A DNA stretch of 64,000 bases from Nitrosomonas sp. (GCA_016721865.1 JADKHF010000041.1:62001-126000); one strand, 5' to 3'. Shown: positions 36,712 to 46,306, numbered from the stretch's first letter. Notes: a model not told the origin generated them from the sequence alone. Numbers and translations: made by a program.

Positions 36712-37992
36712 CTACTGTAAATTTCTCAGAATTTCTGCCCCGACACCAATATCAGTTGTCTCGCAGGTGTGAGTTTGTCCCACTTTCCCGATAGCAGGCA
36801 CTTTTATTTTATTACCGCATTCGCGGAAAGGAATATCAATTTTTGCAGATTTCTGTGGAAGAGGAAGATCTCCTGTTACTGTTATCAGATTCTGGGAAGT
36901 ATCTGATACGATTCCATCACCTGACTGGAAATCAATTAAACTGGACAAAGTAGGTTGCCCTGTTCCAATTATCGAGACATAAGAAACATTGGATGGAAGG
37001 GGATGCGTAGTCAAGTCATTAAGTATGTTCAAAGCCGAACTGTTGGGTTGTAATTCCTTGATTGCAATACTGTCTGAGTCGATTTGCGCAGGCAGAAGGT
37101 CGCAAATCCCGACACTGTCGAAAATGTCTAAGTTAATATGACATGCCTCGGCCCAAAAACTCCCTTGATGCGGGGTTCCAATGGTAATAAGTTTCGCAAT
37201 ATCCTCGCGATACGGAATTGTCGTTACTGAATCGAGCCCGCGTGCTAATCCTTGCAGATATTCTCTTGCAGCAAGACCACCTGTGCTATGACCAATCAGA
37301 AGGACTTTTGTCGCGCCGGGATTTTGTTCTAAAACCGCTTGAATGATTACTGCCAGTTCGCCCCCCTGAACATCAAGAAATAATCCCTGATTGTCAGAGA
37401 AATTTAATGTGTAGAAGTCGCCAAAGCTGCCCGTACATTTAATACGCAGGTCAGGATCTGGCGGGCAAATTATATCCACCGTTTTTGTAGCCTGATTGTA
37501 AGTAGGTATTCCGCCGAATGTCCAGTCAGCATTATTTATTAGATAACTTCTATATGCAATCCATGTGTCTGCAGTAGAAGCCATACCATGCATAAAGATG
37601 ACGGGGTAAGGCCTCGCTCCACACCCTGATTCTTTCAGAAAAACGGATAAATCACCTATATCCTTCGGCGTGATATCGTCCGGTCCACGGTAATATACAT
37701 GGTTGTCGGCGGAAGAAACCCCCACATAAGCATTGGTATCGGGGTAATAGCGAAAGGTGTAGGGCGAAGATAATTGCACGCCTGCCACCAACGGTGAAAA
37801 CAAATTGGGATAGAAGGTTTGCGCCCAATTCAACACGCACTCTATGTTAGGCAGCGTCGCGGGTTCGGCTTTTACTGAGGAATCATTGGCCACTGCTGCT
37901 GTGTTGTAAAATGCCGCGAGAATTATCAATCCGAGTGCGCGTGCTGCAAGGAGCCGCTTCTGCGTTGAAGGTTGTTCATAGTATTTTCCCAA
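36712..37992 (-). CDS. Secreted lipase/esterase-like alpha/beta hydrolase
   Basis: A 426-residue protein with an N-terminal hydrophobic signal (ARALGLIILAAFYNTAAVA). The nucleophile elbow GHSTGGLAAREYL gives G-H-S-T-G near residue 240, preceded by the oxyanion segment YPVIFMHGMASTADTWIAY; the fold matches PGAP1/triacylglycerol-lipase-like hydrolases. Cys residues in CPPDPDLRIKC and at the C-terminus suggest disulfides and secretion. IGTPHQGSFWAE after the nucleophile is typical. It probably hydrolyses a lipid or ester outside the cytoplasm; the substrate is unknown. It is isolated between IS debris and MITE copy 3, so it may be acquired. Confidence 0.78.
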   Translation of the reverse strand: MGKYYEQPSTQKRLLAARALGLIILAAFYNTAAVANDSSVKAEPATLPNIECVLNWAQTFYPNLFSPLVAGVQLSSPYTFRYYPDTNAYVGVSSADNHVYYRGPDDITPKDIGDLSVFLKESGCGARPYPVIFMHGMASTADTWIAYRSYLINNADWTFGGIPTYNQATKTVDIICPPDPDLRIKCTGSFGDFYTLNFSDNQGLFLDVQGGELAVIIQAVLEQNPGATKVLLIGHSTGGLAAREYLQGLARGLDSVTTIPYREDIAKLITIGTPHQGSFWAEACHINLDIFDSVGICDLLPAQIDSDSIAIKELQPNSSALNILNDLTTHPLPSNVSYVSIIGTGQPTLSSLIDFQSGDGIVSDTSQNLITVTGDLPLPQKSAKIDIPFRECGNKIKVPAIGKVGQTHTCETTDIGVGAEILRNLQ

Positions 37993-38150
37993 AGTAAAGA
38001 AACAAGGCGACCAACGATGAGTAAGTCATGCTACTCAATAACCAGAATTGCAGACTGGACTTATATCGCAACGAAATTTTTGAAAAGAATAATCGAAAAA
38101 TAAGCCGCAGTCGGTACGGAAGCGCACATAATGGACTGTTGGAAGAATTA

Positions 38151-38312
38151 ACCCGGATATTGCATGAATTGCACACGCCCTCACTTGTCTCTTGTTTCCA
38201 CAAGGGATTTGTCTCAGTCAGGGGTATGAATAACCACACCGCTTCTTCGAAAAATCCCTTGTGAAACAAATATCATGCGTGATCATCGTGCGAATTCATG
38301 CAATATCCGGGT
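38151..38312. mobile_element. MITE-like repeat, copy 3 (162 bp)
   Basis: Nearly identical to copies 1 and 2: starts acccggatattgcatgaatt, ends gaattcatgcaatatccggg followed by t. Preceded by TTA like the other two. The inner pair cacaagggattt / aaatcccttgtg is exact. It lies between the lipase gene and the decayed phospholipase D gene. Confidence 0.88.
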
Positions 38313-38489
38313 AAATAACCCCCCCTATCATGATTCAATTGCAAAGTTTGAGATTCTGTCAAGATTTGTTTTTTTCAGAAAACAGTCAGATGGCGAGGCG
38401 CCAATAATGGATCTCAAGGACAGCCGGTTCAAGTGGGGTGTTAATCAGCTTGCAAAGCCACTCGCTGCTTATTTACATGGACTCGATAT

Positions 38490-39744
38490 TTGATAACATG
38501 CCTCATTCCTCTGCTGCTTGCAGGCTGTGGTTCGCTCCCCAGAATCAATCCCGACCAGGCCATGCATTCATCTCAACGCATCCAGATGGAAGGTGTACAA
38601 GGCCCCTTATCCAACCAACAGAGTAAGGCCATCCTGGCAAGGCTTAAACTTGGTGCCGTTAACACCAATATTTTTGACCGCCATCTGGCGATAGTGCAAG
38701 AAATAGGCGGCAGCCCCCTGGCAGTAGGAAACAAGGTGGAATTGCTGATAGATGGCCAGGCCACTTATGCCTCCATGTTTGCCGCGATCAACGCAGCGTG
38801 CCGGGGTGCAGGTCAACCTGATCTATGACAGCGTAGATTCCCTGTTCACGCCCAAGCAATTCTTCCAGCAACTGGTGGACGTCGGCGCCAATATGCTGGA
38901 ATACAACCCGATCAATCCACTTCAGACACGCAAGGTCTGGCAGCTCAACGAGCGCGACCATCGCAAGCTATTAGTGGTGGACGGCAGGATAGCCTACGTT
39001 GGCGGCATCAATATAAGTAGCGTATATTCCTTTGGTTCATTCGGCAGCTCGTTTGGACACAGAACAGACGATAATAAATCCCAGCAAAAGAAAGATGGCC
39101 TGACCTGGCGAGACACGCATCTGCGTATCGAAGGCCCGGCGGTAGTTAAGTTTCAGAGGCTGTGTTCATGGCTACCTGGGAAAAGCAGAAGGGCGATCAA
39201 TATGGAGCGGGGAGTCGGGCGCGCTATCGGCAACTCGCCCAGCGACCCGTACAGTCTGATGTATGTCATCTTGATATCGGTTATCAACAGCGAGGAAAGC
39301 CGGGTCTATCTAACTAATGCCTATTTTCTTTCTGATCCGCAGCTATTGGCCGCGCTCAAGGATGCCGCCGCGCGCGGGGTGGATGTAAGGCTGCTGCTAT
39401 CTGGCAAATCTGATTCTGACCTGGCGCACCAAGCATCGTGCCCGTTTTATGATGAACTGCTGCGCAACGGAATCAAGGTCTATGAACGCCAGAATGTGCT
39501 GCTACATGCCAGGACCGCGACGATAGACGGGGTATGGTCCACGGTAGGTTCCATCAATCTGGATTGGCGCAGCCGCCTTAATAACCAGGAGATAGACGCA
39601 GTGATGCTGGGACAGGATTCCGGCAGCCGCATGCAGACCCTATTCGAGCAAGACCTGCAGGCATCCAAACAAATTACCCTGAAAGACTGGAGAAACCGTT
39701 CCTTGATATTACATATTAAGGAAAAATGGGCGCGCTTGCTATGA
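38490..39744 (+). pseudogene. Phospholipase D / cardiolipin-synthase-like lipoprotein, decayed
   Basis: TTG 38490 opens a lipoprotein signal (LIPLLLAGC). The protein has two HKD-type regions: HRKLLVVDGRIAYVGGINIS (first, intact) and LLHARTATIDGVWSTVGSIN (second, where the catalytic Lys is Arg). After FAAINAA the frame jumps to RAGVQVNLIYDSVDSL; relatives have about 35-40 extra codons here, so a segment was deleted. A further out-of-frame patch lies around 39155-39220, where the expected ATWEKQKG can be read in another frame. Together these mark a non-functional gene. The original enzyme would transfer or cleave phosphatidyl groups at the envelope. Confidence 0.8.
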
Positions 39745-39942
39745 GCATGGCTGGCGACGGGCGATGCTGCGAGCTTGCGCGACCAGCACCAGAGTTTGAC
39801 GCTACGGTTAGACCATAACCGGTTACGTTAGAGTGCAGGATTATATCGCCAAGATCTTGAACAACCTCTATGCACCACTTCTCACCATAAAATTTCTTTC
39901 CTCATCAGGGGTGGCGTCCAGTGCAATGGGCGTTAGAGATAA

Positions 39943-40677
39943 TTAAAACTTATACCCTCGGTGCAACGCCACAATACCCGCTGTTAAATTAAAGTATTCA
40001 ACTCGTTCAAAAACCGACCCGTTCGATTAGTCCCTTTAATTCTTCTTGCGAAGGGTGCATGCGGATAGATTCGGCTAGATATTGATAGCTTTCTGCATCA
40101 CCGGCAATCACTTTCCCCATGGTGGGTAGTAACTTGAATGAGTAAGCGTCATAGGCAGACTGAAGTGGTTTCCAGATTCTGGAAAATTCCAGCACGATGA
40201 CAGTTCCTCCCGGCTTGATGACGCGCAGCATTTCTTTCAATGCCATGTCCTTATGGGTCATGTTCCTGAGACCGAATGCGACGCTAACACAGTTAAAATA
40301 ATTATCTGGAAAGGGTAGTTTTTCAGCATCGCACTGCGCGACCGGAGTTGGTGTGCCTTCATCAATCAGGCGGTCGCGGCCGATTGAGAGCATGGAGTTA
40401 TTGATGTCGGTTAGCCAGACTTCACCAGATTTTCCTACTTTTTGTAAAAAAGTGCACTTAAATCCCCAGTACCACCTGCGATATCCAATACCTTACCGCC
40501 ATTTCTAACGCCACTGGTTTCAATGGCAAAGCGTTTCCATAGACGATGCAAGCCAACAGACATCAGGTCGTTCATCAGGTTGTAGCGTTCTGCTACTGAG
40601 TGAAAGACTTCTGCAACTTTTCCAGCTTTTTCATCTTCAGCAACGGTATTAAAGCCAAAATGCGTAGTTTTAGTCAT
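39943..40677 (-). pseudogene. ubiE: Demethylmenaquinone/demethylubiquinone methyltransferase UbiE, two frameshifts
   Basis: A SAM-dependent C-methyltransferase of ubiquinone synthesis. Visible are MTKTTHFGFNTVAEDEKAGK, YNLMNDLMSVGLHRLWKR, the SAM motif VLDIAGGTGDLS, and PFPDNYFNCVSVAFGLRNM. The frame breaks after SALFYKK: one more T (A6 run at 40446-40451 on the plus strand) restores LQKVGKSGEVWLTDINNSML. Near the end one extra T (A5 at 40009-40013) hides the true C-terminus ERVEYFNLTAGIVALHRGYK, which ends at TAA 39943. The usual downstream ubiJ/ubiB genes are absent. Preceded by DUF971 on the same strand, the normal order. Confidence 0.9.
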
Positions 40678-40770
40678 GATAGTGATTGAGTTTATGTTTG
40701 AATTGACTTTAAGAGGGTCGTCAATGAGCTTTATTTCGATTGAAAATTAACAATCCGATAAACCCATAAT

Positions 40771-41181
40771 TTATTTGCAGGAATGATTCGTTGTCTGGGT
40801 TCTGGTATCGGGTTCGCGACTGGCACCAAATTCTTCCATGCGCTGCAAATACCGATGCCATATTTTATCCTGATTTAGGCCATAGTTATAGAGCAAATCC
40901 CATGAATAGAGTCCGGTGTTATGGCCATCGGTAAAATTGAGTTGTATGGCATAATTACCAACAGGTTCAATTTTCAGGATATTGACCATTTTCTTTCCGG
41001 TTTGCAGTACTTCCTGCCCTGGGCCATGGCCGCTCACTTCGGCGGAAGGCGAGTGGACACGCAAAAATTCGCATGAAAATTGGAATGTTTTTCCATCAGA
41101 GAAAGAAATATCCAATATTCTGGATTTCTGATGTAACTTGATTTCTGTGGGATGAGGCGTTTCTTTGGTTAAACCGGCCAT
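40771..41181 (-). CDS. DUF971 (gamma-butyrobetaine-hydroxylase-like N-terminal domain) protein
   Basis: A 136-residue protein: HPTEIKLHQKSRILDISFSD, FSCEFLRVHSPSAEVSGHGP, VNILKIEPVGNYAIQLNFTD and GLYSWDLLYNYG. This small beta-rich domain occurs alone in betaproteobacteria directly upstream of ubiE and also as the N-terminal part of eukaryotic butyrobetaine hydroxylase; a role in iron-sulfur or quinone metabolism has been suggested but is not proven. Same strand as ubiE, about 90 bases upstream. Confidence 0.85.
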   Translation of the reverse strand: MAGLTKETPHPTEIKLHQKSRILDISFSDGKTFQFSCEFLRVHSPSAEVSGHGPGQEVLQTGKKMVNILKIEPVGNYAIQLNFTDGHNTGLYSWDLLYNYGLNQDKIWHRYLQRMEEFGASREPDTRTQTTNHSCK

Positions 41182-41279
41182 GTCATGTTGTTCAGTGCAA
41201 ATTGTTTAAAAGTAATAGTTATTAAGTCCATTGTAGCAAAACTGTACAGAAAAAATTTGATTGATACAGGAATTCAAGT

Positions 41280-41975
41280 ATGACTGCAAAAATACTGATC
41301 GTGGAAGATGAAGCTGCTATACAGGAATTGATTATTTATAATTTACAGCAAGCCGGTTATGAAACTGTTAGTGCAGAGAATGCAGAGAAGGCGATGGCAA
41401 TTATCAATAATGCATTGCCGGATCTTATATTGCTGGACTGGATGTTACCTGGTTTGAGTGGTATTGAATTTGCGCGAATTCTGCGGCGCGGCGAACGCAC
41501 CCGTTTAGTCCCCATTATTATGTTGACTGCGCGCACTCAGGAAACGGATAAGGTTGCAGGGCTGGAAATTGGTGCGGATGATTACATTACTAAGCCTTTC
41601 TCGCCCCGGGAACTAGTCGCTCGTATCAATGCGGTGCTGCGCAGACTGATTCCGGAAGCTTCTGATGAAGTGGTTGAGATTGATGGGTTGCGTCTCGATC
41701 CGGTCAATCATCGGGTAACTGCCGGGGATAAAGAAATTGAGTTAGGTCCTACTGAATATCGGTTGCTGCATTTTATGATGACGCATACTGAGCGGGTTTA
41801 TTCGCGCAGTCAATTACTGGACCGGGTATGGGGCGACCATGTGTTTGTCGAAGAACGTACAGTGGATGTGCATATTCGCCGGTTGCGCAAAGCGTTACAG
41901 TTGGCAGGCAAAGAGGAATGGATACAAACTGTCAGAGGTGCAGGTTACCGATTCTCAGTGATTGCGGCTCTATAA
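41280..41975 (+). CDS. phoB: Phosphate-regulon response regulator PhoB
   Basis: A 231-residue OmpR/PhoB-type regulator. The receiver domain has the acidic pocket ED near residue 10, phosphoacceptor Asp in DLILLDWMLPGLSG (about residue 54) and the conserved Lys in DDYITKPFSPREL. The C-terminal winged helix shows ELGPTEYRLLHFMMTH and ERTVDVHIRRLRKALQ. PhoB binds Pho boxes and activates phosphate-scavenging genes on phosphorylation by PhoR, encoded 190 bases downstream. No pho box is evident by eye, and no pst or phoU genes are in the window. Confidence 0.93.
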   Translation: MTAKILIVEDEAAIQELIIYNLQQAGYETVSAENAEKAMAIINNALPDLILLDWMLPGLSGIEFARILRRGERTRLVPIIMLTARTQETDKVAGLEIGADDYITKPFSPRELVARINAVLRRLIPEASDEVVEIDGLRLDPVNHRVTAGDKEIELGPTEYRLLHFMMTHTERVYSRSQLLDRVWGDHVFVEERTVDVHIRRLRKALQLAGKEEWIQTVRGAGYRFSVIAAL

Positions 41976-42164
41976 GCTGGAGATTCAAGCACACAAATCT
42001 GACATATCAAAATGCAACGTTTCGCATAGTGATTGTTTATGAAATTAATTGACTCCAACTGTGTTTTAATTGTTTTCACTTTCCGCATATCGAATCAGAA
42101 AATACTCAAAATTATTCCGATTGGAACTTTTTCAACGCAATGACCTTCTTGCAGGATTATTTAA

Positions 42165-43472
42165 GTGTCTGATATTTGGCAGCGCTCCTTCAATTTGATT
42201 TTTATCATTTTTATCACCGCAGTACTGTGGATAATTTTGGGTGCTGTTAAGGCATTAATGTTCCTTATCGTTGTGCTGTTATGGATGGTGTTCTATCATA
42301 TCCGTCATCTAGTCGCACTAGAGCGTTGGTTACGGTTTTCTGATCATTCACCTGCAAGCATTCCGGCTGGTTCCGGAGCATGGGATGATGTATTTGCACA
42401 TTTAACGCGCTATGTGCGTCAACACAGTAAGAGTCAGGAATTATTGAGCCACGCATTGGAACGGATGCGCAGTGTTACTTCAGCCATGCCTGATGGAATT
42501 GTGATTCTTGATAAAACCGACCGAATTGAGTGGTGTAATCCAGTCGCAGAGCGTCATTTAGGCATTAACCTGTCATTGGATGCGGGCCAGCAAATCACTT
42601 ATCTGGTCAGACAGATACCTTTTGTTGAATATCTGGCAGCACGTAAATACAGTAATCCGCTGATACTCAATCAAACGCGTCAACAAGGAATCATTGTTTC
42701 GCTTCAGTTAGTGCCTTATGGTTATAACCAGAAGCTTTTGATCAGTCGTGACATTACGCGATTTGAAAAAATTGAAACCATGCGGCGCGACTTTATTGCC
42801 AATGTTTCACATGAATTGCGCACGCCACTTACGGTTATTGGCGGTTTTCTTGAAACTTTATCAGCAGATGAAAATGTGAATAGCGGTTTTAATAAGCGTG
42901 CATTGGTATTAATGTCAGAACAAACCACACGCATGCAGCGATTGATCGAAGATTTGCTGATTTTGTCGCGCCTGGAAAATGAACAAAGTAGCGTGAAGGA
43001 GAAAGCCGTGGATGTGACCAGTTTGTTGCGCGGCATTCTGCAGGATGCGGAATCCCTCAGTGCAGGGCGCCACCAAATTAAATTGAATATCGCTACGCCA
43101 GATAAGTTACTTGGGAGTGAAGAAGAGTTACGTAGCGCTTTTGGGAATTTAATCAGCAATGCGATTCGTTATACCCCCGATAGCGGGGAAATCAGTATTA
43201 ACTGGGAGAGGCGCGATGGGCAGGGATTGTTTTATGTACAGGATAGTGGAATCGGTATCGAACCGGAACATATTCCACGGTTAACGGAACGCTTTTATCG
43301 CGTGGATAGCAGCCGCTCACGAGAAACCGGTGGAACAGGGCTTGGACTTGCCATTGTCAAACATGTCTTGAGCCGGCATCAGGCGCGACTGGAGATTACC
43401 AGTCAAGTTGGCAAGGGCAGCCGGTTTACTATATGGTTTCCTGCCAGGCGGTTTATTTCAGAGGATAAATAA
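42165..43472 (+). CDS. phoR: Phosphate-regulon sensor histidine kinase PhoR
   Basis: A 435-residue membrane kinase. Two adjoining N-terminal helices (LIFIIFITAVLWIILGAVKA, LMFLIVVLLWMVFY), then a PAS-like region (TSAMPDGIVILDKTDRIEWC), the phosphoacceptor His in FIANVSHELRTPLTVIGGFL near residue 215, and a HATPase domain with the N box NLISNAIRYTPDSGEI, VQDSGIGIEPEHIPRLTERF and GGTGLGLAIVKHVLSR. The short periplasmic loop matches PhoR, which senses through PstSCAB-PhoU. Start is GTG 42165. Confidence 0.92.
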   Translation: MSDIWQRSFNLIFIIFITAVLWIILGAVKALMFLIVVLLWMVFYHIRHLVALERWLRFSDHSPASIPAGSGAWDDVFAHLTRYVRQHSKSQELLSHALERMRSVTSAMPDGIVILDKTDRIEWCNPVAERHLGINLSLDAGQQITYLVRQIPFVEYLAARKYSNPLILNQTRQQGIIVSLQLVPYGYNQKLLISRDITRFEKIETMRRDFIANVSHELRTPLTVIGGFLETLSADENVNSGFNKRALVLMSEQTTRMQRLIEDLLILSRLENEQSSVKEKAVDVTSLLRGILQDAESLSAGRHQIKLNIATPDKLLGSEEELRSAFGNLISNAIRYTPDSGEISINWERRDGQGLFYVQDSGIGIEPEHIPRLTERFYRVDSSRSRETGGTGLGLAIVKHVLSRHQARLEITSQVGKGSRFTIWFPARRFISEDK

Positions 43473-43611
43473 TGGATTGGAACGTAAATCCATGATCAGT
43501 ACGTTCATTAAGTACATCAAGTCAGCGGTAGAGCTTCATTTTTCCTATACGCATACTCCTCGCCGCATGGGGTAGGTTTGTAACCAGATCGCAACAAAGG
43601 AACAATTAATT

Positions 43612-44499
43612 ATGCTTTCGGTGCTCATCGTTAATTATTTTAGTTCTTCTCTGACAGCTCGTGCTATTGACAGCGTGCTGTCGGATCAACCTTCTGCCCA
43701 GATTATCGTGGTTGATAACAGCAATAACGCTGCTGAAACAGAAAGCTTATCAGCGGCCCTGCCTGGAGGGATAGAGCTGATTATTACCCACAACAATCTT
43801 GGTTTTGGACGCGCTTGCAATCTCGCGCTGGATCGTGCTCACGGTGAATGGATTTTTTTACTGAACCCTGACGCTTTTGTCTTGCCGGGTTGTCTAGAGA
43901 GATTGATTGAAACACTTCAGCGCCACCCTCGTGCTGGTGCGGTTTCACCGGTGGCGCAATGGGACGAGGCTGCAACCTTTCTCTTGCCACCCGGGCAAAT
44001 GCAAAGCCCTGCATGGGAATGGCTATTTTCACTAGGAATGCGTGTGCCGCCAATGGGTCGGTGGTTGTCAAAACGCTTCCGAAAGTGGGTACTCAACTGT
44101 TTAAATGCACCTAATCCTGTGTCTCAGCGTATGCTGTCCGGCGGACATATGCTGCTGCGTCGGCAGGCCATCGAGGCAGCAGGTGGATTATTCGATCCTG
44201 GTTTTTTCATGTATTACGAAGACACCGATCTTTGCAGGCGACTGCATGCTGCTGGTTTCGGACTCCTTCTTGACCCAAGTGCCAGATTACCCGCCGGCAT
44301 GAGCGGCGAATGGTTACTTGAATTAAGTTCCAATCCTTTGTTCATGCCTGCTGCCTACAGCACAAGCTGCGCTCCTCCCTGCATCCCGCTACATATCGGA
44401 TCCTTGTTAGGACCAGGACGCTACTGGGTACGAGTGACCGCACCCGGCGGCAAAGAGCATCTTTTTACTTGGGAAATACCAGATCAGACTCCCCCCTAA
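43612..44499 (+). CDS. Family-2 glycosyltransferase, possibly rhamnosyltransferase, with an atypical C-terminus
   Basis: The first 228 residues are a GT-A fold: VLIVNYFSSSLTARAIDSVL, the DxN-type metal motif in HGEWIFLLNPDAFVLPGC, and GGLFDPGFFMYYEDTDLCRR with the ED catalytic pair, as in WcaA/rhamnosyltransferase-like enzymes. From LPAGMSGEWLLELSSNPLFM the sequence changes to an unrelated Pro-rich stretch ending RYWVRVTAPGGKEHLFTWEI. Either this is an unusual added domain or an internal deletion fused the N-terminus to a downstream reading frame. It probably transfers a sugar in surface polysaccharide synthesis. Flanked by phoR and an IS200-type element. Confidence 0.7.
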   Translation: MLSVLIVNYFSSSLTARAIDSVLSDQPSAQIIVVDNSNNAAETESLSAALPGGIELIITHNNLGFGRACNLALDRAHGEWIFLLNPDAFVLPGCLERLIETLQRHPRAGAVSPVAQWDEAATFLLPPGQMQSPAWEWLFSLGMRVPPMGRWLSKRFRKWVLNCLNAPNPVSQRMLSGGHMLLRRQAIEAAGGLFDPGFFMYYEDTDLCRRLHAAGFGLLLDPSARLPAGMSGEWLLELSSNPLFMPAAYSTSCAPPCIPLHIGSLLGPGRYWVRVTAPGGKEHLFTWEIPDQTPP

Positions 44500-44529
44500 C
44501 AATGTCATATTTAATTAATAACAGGTAAA

Positions 44530-45006
44530 CCCCCGGCTCTGCCGGGGGACTCCCGAAGGTTTGACCGTTACGGCAGTCGTCGTAATGTTTTCGTCCCAAT
44601 CACGAGACGAGGAGTCAAAGAGGAAGGAGTGCCAAAATTGGAGTCATACGCGCTGGGATTGTAAATATCATGTAGTGTTTATTCCGAAGCGGCGAAAGAA
44701 GTTGATATTTGGCAAGCTCAGGAAGCATATAGGAGAAGTGCTGCATGATCTTGCAAATCAGAAAGAAAGTGAGATTGTAGAAGGCCATTTGATGTTGGAT
44801 CACATCCACATGTGCATAAGTATTGCACCCAAGTTCTCGATATCGCATGTAGTGGGTTTTATCAAGGAAAAAGTGCGATAGCAATAGCGCGTCAATTGGG
44901 AAGAAGAAAGAACTTCACGGGAGAAAATTTTTGGGCGCGTGGATATTTTGTTTCGACTGTGGGTTTGGATGAAGAAATGGTCAGAGCATATATACGAGAT
45001 CATTAG
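44530..45006 (+). mobile_element. IS200/IS605-type element, 3'-truncated
   Basis: cccccggctctgccggggg (44530-44548) is the hairpin expected at the left end of IS200-type elements, recognised as single-stranded DNA by the Y1 transposase. The tnpA gene follows. The right end is absent: the IS4-type element begins at 45007. Confidence 0.7.
44561..45006 (+). pseudogene. tnpA: IS200-type Y1 transposase TnpA, frameshifted and truncated
   Basis: A HUH-type single-strand transposase: WDCKYHVVFIPKRRKKLIFG, GHLMLDHIHMCISIAPKFSI (HxH metal site) and, in the next frame after one missing base near 44870, GKSAIAIARQLGRRKNFTGE and FWARGYFVSTVGLDEEMVRA with the catalytic Tyr in ARGYF. The usual C-terminal IRxQExEDQR is cut at IRDH by the neighbouring IS4 element. 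Inactive as seen. Confidence 0.82.
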
Positions 45007-46122
45007 TGTCCGGCAATTTAGTTGAATAAATTCAGTTGATTATAATTTTATGGTGTATCCATTCGTACCTCTTCATTTTTAACCAATTGATCGATAGGTG
45101 TTTTCTCGAAAAGAGTCAGTCTTAAAATCTGTAGAATTGTGTAAAGTGAGGCTCCGGTATTGAGCCGCTTTTTCACGATGGCAACCAAGACATAAACCGA
45201 TATGGCAATCCATATCTACGTTTTGACTGCGTTCTCAGTAGTTCCGTAAAAACGCTTGATACGAAGATGCAGTTTGGTCCATTTGAAGAATAGTTCGACC
45301 TGCCAGCGACAACGATAAAGCTGAGCGATGATCAGCGCAGTCCGGTGGATTTGTCCACGGAGCGAGAGTAGACGCGGCGAAAAAGCAGATTGGATTTGGC
45401 TCGTGTTACAAAAAACGCCTGCGCTTGGTGCATGGTGTACCAGCGAGCAAAATCGGTGAAGCCCCGATCCATGATGTAAAAGCTGCCAGCTTCGGGTATC
45501 AGAATGTCGAGCACATTGACCTCGTGCATCTTGCCATCGCTGATATGAATGAAGGTTGGAATATTGCCGCGCAGGTCAAGCAGCGTATGCATCTTAACGG
45601 CAGCCTTGGTTGAACGGAAGCGTGCCCACGGAAAGACGCTCAAGCACAAGTCAATGGTCGTGGTATCGAGCGCATAGGCTGTCTGGATCAGGCTCATCGC
45701 GAAATCCCTTATAGATGCGGCAGTCGCGCTGCTCGTTGGCATCGGCCAGCGTACTCTTGGCGATGTTGCCTCGTATGCCCAAATGGTAGAGCTTGGCTTG
45801 GTGGGCGCGCAGACAGGTTTCGATGTCGCGCAGACTCTCGCGGTAAGTCAGTTGTGCGAAAGCCATGCACAGAAACTGATCGAGATGCGAGAACTTGAGT
45901 GTTGGATATCGACCTGAATATCTGGCTACGCACTGATGAAACGTGCGCAAAGGCAGGTGCTCCATTAATTGGGCAAACACCAATTTCCCTGCGTGCATAT
46001 GCAATCTCCTGACAAAAGTCAGAAGTTTGGCGCAAGTTGAAATCGATTACAGAAAAATATGTCATTTAGTAATGGTCGTTCAACGAGTTATCATGCGACA
46101 ATTCTCGAATCTCCGGACACTA
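45007..46122 (-). mobile_element. IS4-type (DUF4372-containing) insertion sequence, internally deleted
   Basis: Ends agtgtccgg (45007-45015) and ccggacact (46114-46122) are inverted repeats. One decayed transposase gene lies on the minus strand. A solo terminus of the same family is at 11961-12010. No target duplication is clear: the left flank is the interrupted IS200 gene. Confidence 0.8.
45044..46004 (-). pseudogene. IS4-family DUF4372 transposase, broken by shifts, deletions and an amber codon
   Basis: ATG 46004 starts MHAGKLVFAQLMEHLPLRTF, then FAQLTYRESLRDIETCLRAH and STLADANEQRDCRIY. After a frame change comes ALDTTTIDLCLSVFPWARFR (first Asp region), HTLLDLRGNIPTFIHISDGK and FYIMDRGFTDFARWY (second Asp). 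About 50-60 codons are missing before CRWQVELFFKWTKLHLRIKR (the Glu region). Then AVKT is followed by TAG where relatives have Gln, then IWIAISVYVLVAIVKKRLN in the same frame. Non-functional. Confidence 0.8.
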
Positions 46123-46146
46123 CTGATATAAAACGGTCTCATGCAC

Positions 46147-46196
46147 CATCGCAGGGTGCATTGCGCTTACGCTTACGCTGAATGCACCCTGCGATG
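46147..46196. repeat. Long perfect inverted repeat upstream of sdhB
   Basis: catcgcagggtgcatt (46147-46162) and aatgcaccctgcgatg (46181-46196) are exact 16-bp inverted repeats around an 18-base loop containing gcttac twice. It lies 110 bases before the sdhB start, just beyond the IS4 element. It could be a dispersed palindrome or a leader structure for the operon. Confidence 0.6.
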
Positions 46197-46306
46197 TAAA
46201 AAGACAAGCCAAACTGTGCTAATCTAACTTCAAATCTGTATACTTCGAAGTATTCTGAGTTGCTTTGTCGACTATAAGCCGTATTCAAACCATCCGGAGC
46301 CAGCCT

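Noticed and set aside
45007..46122. IS4-type element as a recent, active insertion
   Set aside because: Its transposase has frameshifts, missing segments and an amber codon, and no target-site duplication is visible.
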